From contig CM031610.1 in NCBI GenBank assembly GCA_018398815.1, forward strand, positions 39,183,811 through 39,247,810: a stretch of DNA of 64,000 nt, read 5' to 3'. Under the pieces are notes generated by a model. The model had not been told where the DNA came from, did no database searches, and worked only from the letters and a program-made list of their open reading frames with translations. The DNA comes from Conus ventricosus. Its lineage: Eukaryota > Mollusca > Gastropoda > Neogastropoda > Conidae. Position numbers and translations under genes: made by a program. Each line of letters starts with the position of its first letter. The stretch's first letter is position 1. This document shows, one piece after another, positions 24,501-36,137 of this stretch.

Positions 24501-24745
24501 TACGTAGCAATGAATCATTAATACATGAAATTCATCATCATCATATTCTTCTTCTTCTCCTCCTCCTAGGGGAGGGGGGGGGGCATATTTCTGTCAAATC
24601 ACAACACAACAGGTTACGTAGCAATGATATCATTAATACATGAAATCATCATCATCATATTCTTCTTCTTCTCTCCTCTAGGGGAGGGGGGTGGGGCATA
24701 TTTCTGTCAAATCACAACACAAACGGGTTACGTAGCAATGGGTGT
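21600..24745 (+). repeat. 110-115-bp satellite array, about 29 units
   Basis: Each unit carries, in order, CATTAATACATGAAATCATC, a TTC/TCC run, CCTAGGGGAGGGGGGTGGGG, CATATTTCTGTCAAATCACA, and ACACCAACAGGTTACGTAGC followed by AATGAAT. The clean units at 24440-24720 are spaced about 115 bp apart. Units further left look shorter because bases are missing. CTCC...TAGG...GGAG can pair into a hairpin next to a run of Gs. Two units in the opposite orientation sit at 34673-34862. Confidence 0.95.
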
Positions 24746-24775
24746 TATTATATGAAATCAACATCACATTTTCTT

Positions 24776-24914
24776 CTTCTTTTCCTGGTTTTCCGCCTCC
24801 TCCCCCCTCCTCTCCTCCTCTCCTCCTCCTCCCTCCTCCTCCTCCTCCTCCTCCTCCTCTTCTCTTCTTCTTCTCCGCTCCCCCTCCTTCTTCTTCGTCT
24901 CCTTCTTCTTTTTC

Positions 24915-24953
<39 letters not shown>

Positions 24954-24995
24954 GTCGTCGTCGTCGTCGTCGTCCTCATCCTCCTCATCATCCTC
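24776..24995. repeat. (TCC/TTC)n-(ATC)n-(GTC)n microsatellite
   Basis: Pure trinucleotide runs, left-flanking the direct repeat that starts at 24998. ATC/TTC repeats also lie just beyond the far end of the second direct repeat at 32026. Confidence 0.95.
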
Positions 24996-24997
24996 AT

Positions 24998-26661
24998 TGT
25001 AATGAGTCGGCCGAATTTTCCCGAACATTTAGGCAAATTAAGGGTAGTTTTGCTGTTGTGGAGGCACGTTCCTTGGGTCTTCAAGTGTGCGAATTCAGGC
25101 ATCACCAGGGGGGGAACCCGAGTCGTATATGAAGGAGGGAGAGTACTGGGAAGTGTTTCGCATGTCCGAGGGTTTAGTGACAAGGAGTTGGCGACCTGCC
25201 AGTCCGGGGTTTAGAAAAGAGTGTCCACTTTGAACACTGGCTATTCACTGGGCTCTCCCGTGGGCCTGAAAGGAAGGCGATCGTGTCAGGTGACCGTCAG
25301 GGGTAGGTGACCGTCAGCCTGCAGGCAGAGTACAGCGACCATTCAGCGTCCTTGTTCTGAGGAATGAAGGGAAAGGCTGCGGCTATTGAGGGGTTTGCCC
25401 CTTGTTGTCTAAAAGGGGTAGTAAATACTTGAAGTATAGCCCATGGCTGGTAGGAGGCCCAGGTGTTAGTTAAATTTGGGAAAATTTGGGGGGAATCGAA
25501 CATGATTTTTGAATGGATTTTTGGCTTTAAACCCCAGGGGGGCCCAAGGTTTTTTGTTGGCGCTAGAAACCCGTGGTTTGTGTGAAGGGTGTAGGGACTA
25601 GTGTTTCCAAATTGGGGGAAATAAAAAAAATTTGGGGGATTTATTGGTTTAAAAAACCCGTTTTATGTGGGGTGTGCCAGTGATTCCATTGGTTGACCCT
25701 TTTTAAAAAGGGGTTTTTCTTTTTTTTTTTTGAGAACAAATTTTAAAAGGTGCTTGGAAAAACCCGGGAAGGGGTTGCTCACTTGGGGGAAAAAGTGAAC
25801 TGCCCGTCTTGTGGGGGCTCAAGAAAATAAAGCTTTGAAGCAGAGGTTACTGTCCCTTTTTTGTCCCCGGGGTGGGGACGTAAGACAGGGGGGGGTTGCT
25901 GTAGCCTCGGGCCGACAAAGGGAGAAAATTGTCTCCCGTGTGGGGACGGTCGACGCAAGGTGTCAACCTTTTGGGGCCTGGGACGGGGGCGCCAGACAAC
26001 GGTGGGGGTTTGCAGCAGGAAGACCTGTGGGAGTCCCCCAAAAGGGACCCCTTTGTGGGGGAGGGGCAAAAGTGTGGTGGAGTCCGGGGACTCAGTGCAG
26101 GGTCCCGCTCAAGTACGTTGCCATTTTCCCCCAACTGGGTTTTTTGGCCAATAGGGAGGCCCACAACGGGGTGGAAACCCTTAAAAGTGTATTTCCCCAA
26201 AGGGGGAAAGAAAAAAAACTGACGGCAACCAAAGGGAAAATGCTGGCAATTTAGGACTTTTTAATTAGCTCTTAAGGTTAAAAGTGTGAAAAACAGAATG
26301 GGGAAATTCTTGTCTTTCCGGGGGCTATTAAAAATAATTAAAAACAGGGGTGCGTTTTAAAAAAATTTTGGTCTGTACGTTACTTTTGTTTTGATTTCAG
26401 ATAGTTGTGTTGTGAAGGGGACGGGGGGGGGGCTGGGATTTAAAAGGTGAAAAAAAGTGATTTTTTTTTCTATGAAAGGGGTTAAATTGGTTTCCGGGTT
26501 CCCCTTTGGGGGGGCCCGATGTGAAGGCAGAGGCGGTGCCTTTCCCGAGGGCCCCATTTTGGTTGTGAAAGGAAATACTTCTGTTTTTAAAAACCCCCTG
26601 CATCCCTGAATATGAAAATCTTTTTTTTTAATAACGAGGGGGAGCGTGGGAAGACCCCCCA
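24998..26661 (+). repeat. Direct repeat / putative LTR B, left copy
   Basis: It matches 30364-32025 in the same orientation. Shared blocks include TTCAAGTGTGCGAATTCA, GGGGACGGTCGA and AACCCCTGCATCCC-like sequence. The first 450 bp are clean, and the rest has many homopolymer runs. Confidence 0.75.
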
Positions 26662-29600
26662 AAAATTTGGGGACTGTCGTCCGGGTAAAACAAAAATGAC
26701 CCAAAAGTAATTTTTTTTGGGTTTTTTTTAAATTGAGAGGTTTTTGAAATCTTTTCAAAAATTGTAAAACCTAGATTGTTGTTCTTTTTGGGGAAAAAGG
26801 GGTTAGTCTGTTTGATTGTTTTTAATTTTTTTTAAATTGACGGGGCCCTTTGTATTTAAACTTGCTGTTTTTGGTTCTTTTGGGGTTTGATTTTTGGAAA
26901 GCACAATTTTTTTTTCGCTTTTTTAAAAGTGATCTTTTGGGAATCTCGCTTGTTACTTTTGGTTGTTTTAAACAAGCTGCGGGGGTTAGATACCTTCAAA
27001 ATGTCCTCTGAAGGGGGTCTGAGACAAGGGTCCGCTGAAAAAAGGGGACCTATAGAAAAGAAAAAAGCTTTGGGACAAAAGGGGCCGGAACGAAGGCATT
27101 GTAGATGAAACGGGCCCCCTGTAATCGAGGCCCAAAAATACAAAGGGAAAAATGGGGAGAGAAAAGAAGGGAAAAAAAGAGGAGAGAAAAAGGGAACGGG
27201 AAAAAAAGGGAGGGAAAAAGGGAGAAGGGGAAAAAGGGGAGAGAGAAAGAGAAGGGGAAAAGGAGGAAAAGAGAAGGGGAAAAAAAGGGGAGAAGAAAGG
27301 GAACGGGAAAAAGAGGAAAAAAAGGGGGAACGGGAAAAGGGGGAGAGAAAAAGGGGAACGGGGGAAAAGGGGGAAGAGAAAGGGGAAAAAAAGGAGAGAA
27401 AAAGGGGAAAAAGGAGGAGGAGAACGGGAAAAAGAGAGGAGAGGAGAAAGAGAAGGGGAAGGGAGAGGAGAGAAAAAGGAGAAGGGGAAAGGGAGGGGGA
27501 AAGAAAGAGAACGGGAAAGAGGGGAGGGAGGAAAGAGAGAAGAAAAGGGCTTTTTTGATTAGAAAAATTTAAAAAATTGGGGAAAGAACGGGGGGGGGAC
27601 GCAAAACCTCAAGTAAAATTTGCACCACTTGTCAGTCCCTTGTAAAAAATGCCAAAGTTTGATGAAAAAACCACCATCAGAGGTTTTTAAATTTCCAATT
27701 TAAAAGGAAATTGCCAAAGATCGGGGTTTTACCCCAAGAACGGGGGGCCCACAAATTTTGCGCGCTGCTGACCCCCAAATTGGGATGCTTTTTTCTGTTA
27801 CCCCCGGAAAAAAACAGCAGTTTTAATTAGTCGGTGCCGATGCTTTTTTTTCAGAGGTATCAAAAACCCGCCGTTTGATAAAAGGAAATTTTTCAGAAAA
27901 AAACCGTTCGAAAATCAGGTGAGACGCACAAAAACAGTTCCTTTTAAATGGGCTTGGGGCCTCTTTTTGAAAAAAGGAAAGGGGTTTAGGGAACTTCGAA
28001 AAAACTTTTGAATCTTGGGGGAGGAGATCTTTGGAGCAAATTCTCTCCACTTGTGGGAAGGATTCCACAGTTTTCTTGGCGGAAAAGAGAATTAGAAGTT
28101 TAGGGGTTTATAAAATTTTGCGGGACAGGTATGAATCTGCCCAGATCAGCGTTTTTGGAAAAGGGGGGGAAACGAACCGTCCCCCCTGTAATGCCCAGAC
28201 CACAATCGGGAGGGGATTCGCCGACCCCCCTAAAAAAACAGGAGGCGAGCCCCGCAGTTAGAAACTAATCTAAGCCCCAAGGGAAAACCCAGTGGGATTC
28301 AAGAAGTTAGGGTAAAAACGCACTTTTTAAATTTGGGCGAGAGGGCAAACCCCAAAGGGAAAGTGGGGGGGAGTGCGAATACTTTCCGTTGTTGCTGTTG
28401 ATACAATTCAAACGGGAAGGCGGGGGTGCCACCCCCAATTTATTTGGGCAGTAGTAAACGGGGGAAACCCGGGTTTGGACCTGCAAAAGAAAGGACTGAT
28501 CAAGGGGCAAGGGAAACCCCGGTTTTGTCAGAGAGACAGACAATCCCGGGGGAAACCACCTGCGTGCAATCGAGGGAAAGAAAAAAGGGCAATTTTTGGC
28601 CCATTTCAAAGAAAGAGTCAGAGTTTGTCAGGAGTACTCTCACTGCAGCAGTGCAAAACAAACTTCCCTATCCGCTTTTTTAGGGGGGAAGGGGATAACC
28701 TCCCGAAGCCTAACCAGGCTGCCCCCAAATTTGGGGGGGCAAAGGGAAATGCAGGGGAGGAAAGTAAAAAAGAAAAGCAGTTGGAAAAGGGAAGGCGCCG
28801 CTAAACAGTAGAGAAATGTTGGCCATGAAGGGGGGCCTTAAAAAAAAAGGCGGGGCCCTGGGCCATGGTGGACGTAGTGGGGTTTAAAAAGTTTTTTGGC
28901 GTTGCCGTTTAGTAGAAAAGGGAGGGCCCGGTGAAAGGACCCAGGGTGGGGCCAACATGGCCACAGAGTAAAAGGGAAACCCCCCCGCTGGTTGGGACCA
29001 GGGGGGCAGTAAAAACGCAAGGGAAAAAAAAGGCGGGTGACCAGCTAACGTTAGGAAAGCCCCAAAGGGCGTCCCCGTCACAGGAGCAGACAATCCCGGG
29101 CAGGGAAAAGGGTAAAGTAAAATAAGGGTCATCAAATAATGGGCATTGGCCCTGAGCGGGATACGAACCAAGGAATTTTCCTCGGGGAAGGGAAAAACGG
29201 TTCGGATAGGATGAATGAGGGATCCCCATTTAAAATTTTGAAAAAGGGGGGAAAGATTTGTCGTCGCAGTGAAAGGGGGGCGACAGGGTAGAAGAGGGGT
29301 CGCGGCAATTTCACGCGCTCCTTTAAGGACTTAAAAAAGTGTGAATGGGCGCTGACTCTCCCTTGGAAAAACCCGGGAAAAGCCAAACTATCTGCTCCGG
29401 TACAAATTTGGGAGCCCCAAAAAGGCGGGGCAAGATTGGAGGGGGGAGGGGGAAAAAAAAGGGGTTTTGGGGTAATGGGTTCCCGGGGGGTTTTTCTGTT
29501 TTAGTGGGAAAAAAACAGAAGTAGGAAAAATTTGGAAAGGGCAATGCCTACGGGGCGGGGTGGGATTTTGGTGGGGGTGTGAGCAATCTGTTTACGGACA

Positions 29601-30363
29601 GCTACGGAAAAAAATGTAGCGGCCCCCTTGGGTTTTTGATTTTGATTGCCCGTATAGGGCGGGTTGGCCCTTTTTTCATGAATATCTAAATTTTTTTATT
29701 TATGGGTTTCATTGATGTTGTTTTTTAATTGCCCTTAGATTGAGTGCTGCTTCCCCGTGTTGTGAAATTTTTGAATTTTTGGTTGAAAATTTTGTTTGTC
29801 ATTTGGGGTTTTTTTCAAAGCTCGGTGAAAATGTTGGAAAAAGGGCCTTATTTTGTGAAATAGGGGTAAATGCTTTTTTTGCTTTTTGGTTTGAGAACCT
29901 TTTGAGCATTTGTGGCCCCCACGGGCCCGAATTTTATTTTGTTTTTATTTTTCTGGGCCCACACCTGAATTTTTGAATCGTGATTAGCAGAATAGGCATA
30001 CCCTGGATTTGGATCTTGGGGCCAAAAAAAGGTTGTTTTCAAAATTTTGAAATGAAAGGGAAAGAATTTAAATTAAAAATTAAAGGACTTTCTTATAGCT
30101 AACGTTTTTTAAGAGAGTTCTTTTTTATAGTGAGCCCGTTTATGACTGGTGATTCAAAAAGGCTATCTGACTGATTTAAATTTTTTTTAATTGGGGACCC
30201 TTTTCCCTTTTTGAAAGTTTATGGAAGTGATTTTCTTGAAGCATAGGGGTAGTACTGTTATTTCGACCCCCTGCAACTTATTTGTTTTATCCCAAAAATT
30301 TTTTTGAACATTCCCTTTCCCGGGGGAAAAGTTGATTGGAAAAAACATTCTTAGGTACCGGGG
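26662..30363 (+). other. Internal region of element B, no readable gene
   Basis: I see no convincing reading frame on either strand. The sequence is dominated by A, G and T runs, much like 2302-5502. It includes the purine tract at 27150-27548. GACAATCCCGGG occurs at 28538 and again at 29087, a possible small internal repeat. Confidence 0.4.
27150..27548 (+). repeat. About 400-bp purine-only tract
   Basis: Almost pure A and G, broken only by single C or T bases, often as AACGGG. Long purine tracts can form triplex DNA. The translated Lys/Arg/Gly/Glu frames are composition artefacts. Confidence 0.85.
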
Positions 30364-32025
30364 GGAAAAAAAATCGGGGGGAATTTCCCGAAAATTTAGG
30401 CAAATTAAGGGAAATTTTTGGCGGTTTTTGAAGCCGTTCCCTTGGGGCTTCAAGTGTGCGAATTCAACAAACACCAGGGGGGGGTACCCCCCAGTCGTTA
30501 AAGAAAGGGGGGAGAGTACTGGAAGTGTTTCGCATTTTCCAGGGTTAAATTTACAAGGATTTGGCGACCTGCCAAAACCCGGGGAAGAAGAGTTTTCCCC
30601 TTTGAACACTTTGGGTTTTTCACTGGGGTCTCCCGTGGGGCCTAAAGAAGGGGATCGTTTTCAGGTGCCGTCACGGGAAGGGGGGAAACCCCCCACCTGC
30701 CCGGGAAAAGTACACGACCCTTCGTCGTCCTTTTTCCTTTAGGAATGAATGGAAGGCTGGGCCTTTTTTGGGTTTGAGCCTTTTTGTCTTTTAAGGAGGA
30801 AGTAAATACTTGATTTCAGTCTGGTGGGAGAGAGGGGGCCAGGCTGTTTGTTCAAGGGTTTGCTTGGGGGAAAACGAACAAGAGTTTGAAAAGGGGGTTA
30901 TGCATTAACCACGGGGGCCCCGTTCCCTTTTTTGGCGCTAGCAGCTTTTGGGGTTTGTGGGTGTTGTGTTTGGTGACTAGTTATTCCATTGGTGGAATAA
31001 AAAAAACTTGGGGGTTTTTTTGGGAAAATCGTGTGTGTGGTTGCCAGTGATTCCTTTTGGGTTAGCCGTTAAAAACGGGGGCCCCTTTTTCTTTGGAAAG
31101 AATATAAGGGCTTGAAAAACCCGGAAGTTGTTTACTCACTTAAGGGGAAAAAAAAATCGCCCCTTTTTGCTGGGGTCAAGAAAATAAAACGTGAAACAGA
31201 GGTTGCTGTCGGGCCCTTTTTGGGCTCCTGGGGGGGGAAAGTTTAAAACAGTGGAGGTTGCGTAGCCCCGGAGACCCCACGAGAAGAAATTTTTCCCGTT
31301 GGGGACGGTCGAAAACAAGGGTGTCAACCCGTGGAGCCAAAACAGGGGCTTTCCGACAACGGTTTTGGGTGTTTTGCAGCCGAGAAGACCTTTGGGGGAG
31401 GCCCACAGGAGCCCCTTTTGTGGAGAGGGGGGAAAGGTTTGGGGGAGTCCGGGAGACTCCCTTTCGGGGGGTGCGACTAAAACTACTTTCCGTGTCCCCC
31501 AAATGGGATTTGGCCAATTTGGGAGGGGGACAACGGTTTTGGCAGGTTCAGCTCGTAGGGCGCACAGTGGGATGAAAGAAAAATGACGGGATCCAAGGAA
31601 TGCTGGGGAATTATTTGGCGTTTTTTTGCTTTTTAAGGTTTTTAAGTGTGCAAAAAGAATAGTGGAAAACTTGTCTTTCCTGGCTAAGTAAGAATAACCC
31701 GAAGAACATGGGGGGGCGATTTAAAGAAATTTTTCTGTATGGCCCGTTTTCATTGTTGTATGATACAGATAGTTGGTTTGTGAGTGCGGGTTGGGGGGCT
31801 CGGAGTCAAAAGTTGAATAAAAAATGATTATTTTTTTATGAAATTTTTATTGGGTTTTCCCCACCTTTGGGGCGGGCCCGATGTGAGGGGACGATGCGTG
31901 GCCTAAGGAGAGCGCATTTTGGTTGTGAAAGGTAAATATTCTGTCTATAAACCCCTGCATCCCGAAAATGAAAAACATATTTTAAAAACGAGGGGGGCGT
32001 CGGAACCCGTCACACTTCAACCCCA
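30364..32025 (+). repeat. Direct repeat / putative LTR B, right copy
   Basis: It matches the left copy across its length, with many small indels. The first bases (TGTAATGAG in the left copy) are not readable here. Confidence 0.7.
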
Positions 32026-32140
32026 TCATCATCCTTCATCTTCATCTTCATCTTCTTCTTCTTTTTCTTCTCCTCCCCCTCCTCCTCCTTTTTTTCGCCC
32101 TCCCCCCCCTTTCCCCCTTCTCCTCCTCCTTGTCCTTTTC
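32026..32140. repeat. (ATC/TTC/TCC)n microsatellite, right flank of element B
   Basis: CATCATCATCC, then TTCATC and TTC units, then C/T-rich sequence to about 32140. Confidence 0.9.
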
Positions 32141-32552
32141 CCAAACCTTTCCCCACAATTTTTTTTCATTTCCTGAAAATTTTTTTAACGTACGTTTGGA
32201 AAGACTGAATAAGAAAAGATATTTTCTTAAAAAAACGCTTTTTTTTTCATTTGGAAAAGTGATTTCATAAGTTGACTGAAAATGCTGAATTTTTTTTTTT
32301 TTCCCCTTGATTTTTTCAGGGGTTTTTAGTTTGTTTCTTTGAACCAAAAACGTTTTTTTTGACAGAATGATCGGGGAAAAGAGAGAGAGAGAGAGAGAGA
32401 GAAGAAAAGGGGAGAGGAGAAGAGAAATAGAGAGAGAGAGAGAGCGCAATTTCAGCATTTTTCGGGGATTGTTACCCTTAAATTTTTTTTTTCCCCCTTT
32501 CTTCTTCTTTTTTCTTCTTCTTCTTCTTCTGGGGGAGAGAGAAAAAGAGGGG

Positions 32553-32590
<38 letters not shown>

Positions 32591-32990
32591 AGAGAGAGAG
32601 AACAATGGTGAATAAAGGGAAAATGAAAAAAAGGGTCGGGTCAGGGTTTTAAATCACCGGGGATTCTGTCATTTTAGGGGGATGTTTTAAAAAAAAAAAA
32701 AAAAAAAAAAAGTAAAAACAAAATTAACCTTGGTGTTGCTGACAGCTTCTCCTTTTCCTCTCTCCTCTCTCTCTCGCCCCCCCCCCCCCCCTTCCTTTTC
32801 TGTTTTTTTTTTAAACGGCGTTAGACAGACCCACAGCGTTGGCTGGAGTGACGTAAGGGAATGAGGGGGGGGTTTGAAGGGGGAAAGGGAGGGGTTTGAG
32901 GGGGGGGGAAAGGGAAGGGGAAGGGCGTGGAGGCGGCGAGTGATGATTGCGTTCCTGCTCCAGGTGCTGCGGCAGTCGATGTTCCGTGGT
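32141..32990. other. AT-rich and GA-rich DNA, no gene
   Basis: GA runs are at 32379-32445 and 32533-32603, an A run at 32689-32711 and a C run at 32777-32791. There is nothing coding that I can support. Confidence 0.6.
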
Positions 32991-33220
32991 GGTGGTGGAG
33001 GAGGAGATGGTGGTGGTGGTGAAGGTGGTGGTGGTGGAGGACGTGGTGGTGGAGGTGGTGGTGGTGGAGATGGTGGAGGTGATGGTGGTAGTGGTGGTGG
33101 TGGTGTCATGGTGGTGGAGGTGGAGGTGGTGGTGGTGGAGGAGGAGGTGATGGTGAATGGTGGTGGTGGTGGTGGTGGTGGAGGACGTGGTGGTGGCGGC
33201 GGTGGCGGCGGCGGTAGCTG
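32985..33220. repeat. (GGT/GGA)n trinucleotide array
   Basis: GGT units with GGA variants. They give Gly-rich or Val-rich frames on plus and Pro-rich frames on minus, which I treat as artefacts. Confidence 0.9.
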
Positions 33221-33229
33221 TTCAGAGAG

Positions 33230-33304
33230 CTATTCACCGCTTGTCCTGTTCTTCCTGATGGCAGTCACGATCGCAAGCTGATACTTATCGTTGCAGTCGG
33301 GTAG
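33230..33304 (-). CDS. Possible terminal coding exon of an unknown gene
   Basis: On the minus strand an acceptor-like CTGCTTTCAG is followed by 24 codons ([17 protein letters not shown] within them) and a TAG stop at 33230. It reads like protein and is not low-complexity, unlike its neighbours. No upstream exon with a matching donor could be fixed, and the protein is not recognised. It may be chance. Confidence 0.25.
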   Translation of the reverse strand, partial: LPDCNDKYQLAIVTAIRKNRTSGE

Positions 33305-33464
33305 CTGAAAGCAGGTCAGATAGATTAGCCGGCGGGAAACCTGGTGAGAACGGAAAAGGGGTGAGGCGGGGTGGGGGTTGGGTTGCGGTCGGAGGTAGAA
33401 AAGACAGCCTGCAGTAAGTTATTGCAGTGACGACCCACCCCTTTCTCTCCGTTTCCCCTTCACG

Positions 33465-33566
33465 TACACGCGCGCGCGCACGCAAGCACACGCATACATA
33501 CATACATACATACACACTCACACACACGCACGCACGCACGCGCGCGCGCGCGCGCGCGCGCGCGCG

Positions 33567-33620
<54 letters not shown>
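33465..33620. repeat. CG/CA alternating microsatellite
   Basis: CATA units, then CGCGCG (33539-33567), then CACACA to 33619. Alternating purine-pyrimidine sequence of this length can adopt Z-DNA. Confidence 0.95.
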
Positions 33621-33621
<1 letters not shown>

Positions 33622-33639
33622 ACCTCCCCACCCCACCAC

Positions 33640-34195
33640 CACCCCCACCCCAACCACCAGGGATTCGTTCCTGACCTCCTCCTTCCTTCCTCCTCCTCCG
33701 CCTCCGCCCACCCTCCACCCGCCTCCTGTCGCTTCCTGATCCACGGTACCCGGCAGGTAATCTCATACACACGATCTGTGGCGTGGGTGGAGAAGACGGT
33801 GTTTCGGGCGGGCTCGGGGAGATTATGGGAGAAGGCTGTTTGGTAGGTGGGGGTGCTTGGACGGTTTGTCTGCTGTGGCGGTGGGTAGAGGGGTGGATGG
33901 CAGGTGGGTAATTTGGTGGGTGGGGTGGGTGGGGGAAAGGGGGGAGGTGGGGGTGGGATCGGGTGGGGTGGGGTGGGATGGGGTCAGGTTGTGTCGCGGT
34001 CAGTGAACCTACCACAACTGCTGAGACGATGCTGGTTAACGATGCCCCCCCCCCCCCCCCCCCTGCAGACTGGGATAACAAAAACAACACATAGCAGAGG
34101 AACGGACAGGAGGTGGAGGGGTGAGGTAGTGGTGGGGTGGGGTGGGGTGAGGCCCATATAACCGCAAAACGACAAATGTTATGTTGGGCAGCGAA
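33640..34195. other. G-rich DNA, no gene
   Basis: Many GGGTGGGG blocks (33845-33990 and 34125-34150) and a C run at 34046-34063. G-quadruplex formation is plausible. No coding signal is seen. Confidence 0.55.
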
Positions 34196-34204
34196 ATTGG
34201 CAGC

Positions 34205-34343
34205 TCCCCTCCCTCTCTCTCTCTCTCTCTCCCTCTCTCTGTGTCTCTCTATGTGTCTATTTGTCTGTCTGTCTCTATCTCTGTCTCGGACTCTGCTGAC
34301 TCTCTCTCTCTCTCTCTTTGTCTGTCTGTCTGTCTTTTCTTCA

Positions 34344-34417
<74 letters not shown>

Positions 34418-34425
34418 CTCTCTCT
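34205..34425. repeat. (CT)n-(GTCT)n-(CA)n compound microsatellite
   Basis: CT runs, then GTCT units at 34318-34370, then CT, CA and CT runs to about 34425. Confidence 0.95.
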
Positions 34426-34572
34426 CTAGTATGTGTAGTGTGTGTCGAGCGCACTCACGAGAAATGGGATTGAATGCAAGCGTGTAACCAAGATCTCGGT
34501 CACTCGGGCTCTACACCCAAGGTGCTCAGTAATGATGTACAGGGGTCCCCAAAGGCAGCCACCAAACGGAGA

Positions 34573-34672
34573 NNNNNNNNNNNNNNNNNNNNNNNNNNNN
34601 NNNNNNNNNNNNNNNNNNNNNNNNNNNNNNNNNNNNNNNNNNNNNNNNNNNNNNNNNNNNNNNNNNNNNNNN
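34573..34672. other. Assembly gap, 100 N
   Basis: Exactly 100 N, the conventional size for a gap of unknown length. It marks the left edge of the mirrored contig. Confidence 0.99.
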
Positions 34673-34862
34673 ATATGATGATGATGATTTCATGTATTAA
34701 TGATTCATTGCTACGTAACCTGTTGGTGTTGTGATTTGACAGAAATATGCCCCACCCCCCTCCCCTAGGAGGAGGAGAAGAAGAAGAATATGATGATGAT
34801 GATTTCATGTATTAATGATTCATTGTGACGAACCTGTTGGTGTTGTGATTTGACAGAAATAT
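34673..34862 (-). repeat. Satellite units in reverse orientation
   Basis: Nearly two units of the satellite found at 21600-24745, read on the minus strand. They begin at the gap edge, so the array was cut by the assembly. Confidence 0.95.
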
Positions 34863-35029
34863 TCGACCAGTCTGTCAAACACACTGTTAGTACCTCCTAC
34901 ATCCCCACTTCTGACCAAGCACCCACAGAAGGGCACGGGCCCACCAGTCCTTCACTACATCATTCAATCTTGATTTCATACCAGTCGGACTCGGAGCTAC
35001 AAACAAATAAAGCAATTCGTGTGGAACAC

Positions 35030-35195
<166 letters not shown>

Positions 35196-35279
35196 GCGCG
35201 CACGCGCTTTTATTTATGGTATCTACAAATGTTGTTAACACCATCCACAGTTTCACTATTTCCGACAAAACGGGATATA

Positions 35280-35280
35280 C

Positions 35281-35354
<74 letters not shown>

Positions 35355-35355
35355 T
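35280..35355. repeat. (TA)n microsatellite, right copy
   Basis: TA repeats with three small interruptions. Confidence 0.95.
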
Positions 35356-35359
35356 ATAA

Positions 35360-35535
35360 AAATGAAAACCCTTCACTAGCTGCATGAGGGAACCATCGCA
35401 ATCCCTCTTGAAGGCAGATCTATATGTATCGCCTGCTCTTGGGCCTTTCGTCCGCTATATATATACACACACATACATATCCATATGTAACATATGTGCG
35501 TGTGCGCGCGCGTGGAAATAGTGAATACATAGTGA

Positions 35536-35568
<33 letters not shown>

Positions 35569-36092
35569 GTAACCGACTCTCTCACTACCTTGCCATGCCT
35601 CGTCTAGTCTTTACTGAAAAGCTGTTTCCTTCCATTATCTCTGTTATCGACACGCAGGACTAGAATATCACCGCATCAACGGAAACAATCACACGGTTCT
35701 ATTCACAGAAAACCTACAACGTGCCGTAGATCTCTGCTTACCGCAGGTGACCAGTTAGCCAAATTGTCTTTTACTCAGAGAATAACCACATTTACTGTAT
35801 TTCTGGCCATCTCGTGGTCAAAAATAGGTGGACTTCTTTGGGGAAGAAATGACTTAAGAAATAATCCCATTTTCTGAAACCTTATTTACACCGCGCTCAA
35901 AAATAGGCGCACTGCTGTGAGTCAGATAATTACTTAAGAAACAATCATATTTTCCTGGTCAAAAATAGATATCTTGGGTCAAAATACAGGTGCACGGCTT
36001 TCAGGAAACAATCACATTTTCTTGGTCAAAAATAGACAACTTAGGTCAAAAATAGGTGCAAGGCTTCCAGTGTGAGTGAGTGCGGATAATGA

Positions 36093-36137
<45 letters not shown>

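Larger units (their letters stand above)
24998..32025 (+). mobile_element. Putative LTR retrotransposon B (LTR-internal-LTR)
   Basis: Two direct repeats of about 1.66 kb (24998-26661 and about 30364-32025) enclose 3.7 kb. The left repeat begins TGTAATGAG and the right ends CAACCCCA. TTTGGGGACTGTCGTCCGGG follows the left repeat by a few bases, in the position of a primer-binding site. CGGGGGGAAAAAAAA lies just before the right repeat, in the position of a polypurine tract. Both sides are flanked by ATC/TTC microsatellite. No gag or pol is readable. Tandem duplication is the alternative. Confidence 0.5.

Noticed and set aside
21600..24745. A CRISPR-like array, because of regular 110-115-bp spacing.
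   Set aside because: The whole unit repeats, with no unique spacers, and the context is animal DNA. It is a satellite.
27105..27572. Lys/Arg/Gly/Glu-rich frames of about 140-155 codons.
   Set aside because: Product of the purine-only tract.
33620..34414. A 264-codon minus-strand frame rich in Arg/Glu and Pro.
   Set aside because: It runs through CT, GTCT, CA and G-rich simple repeats. Nothing in it looks like a protein domain.
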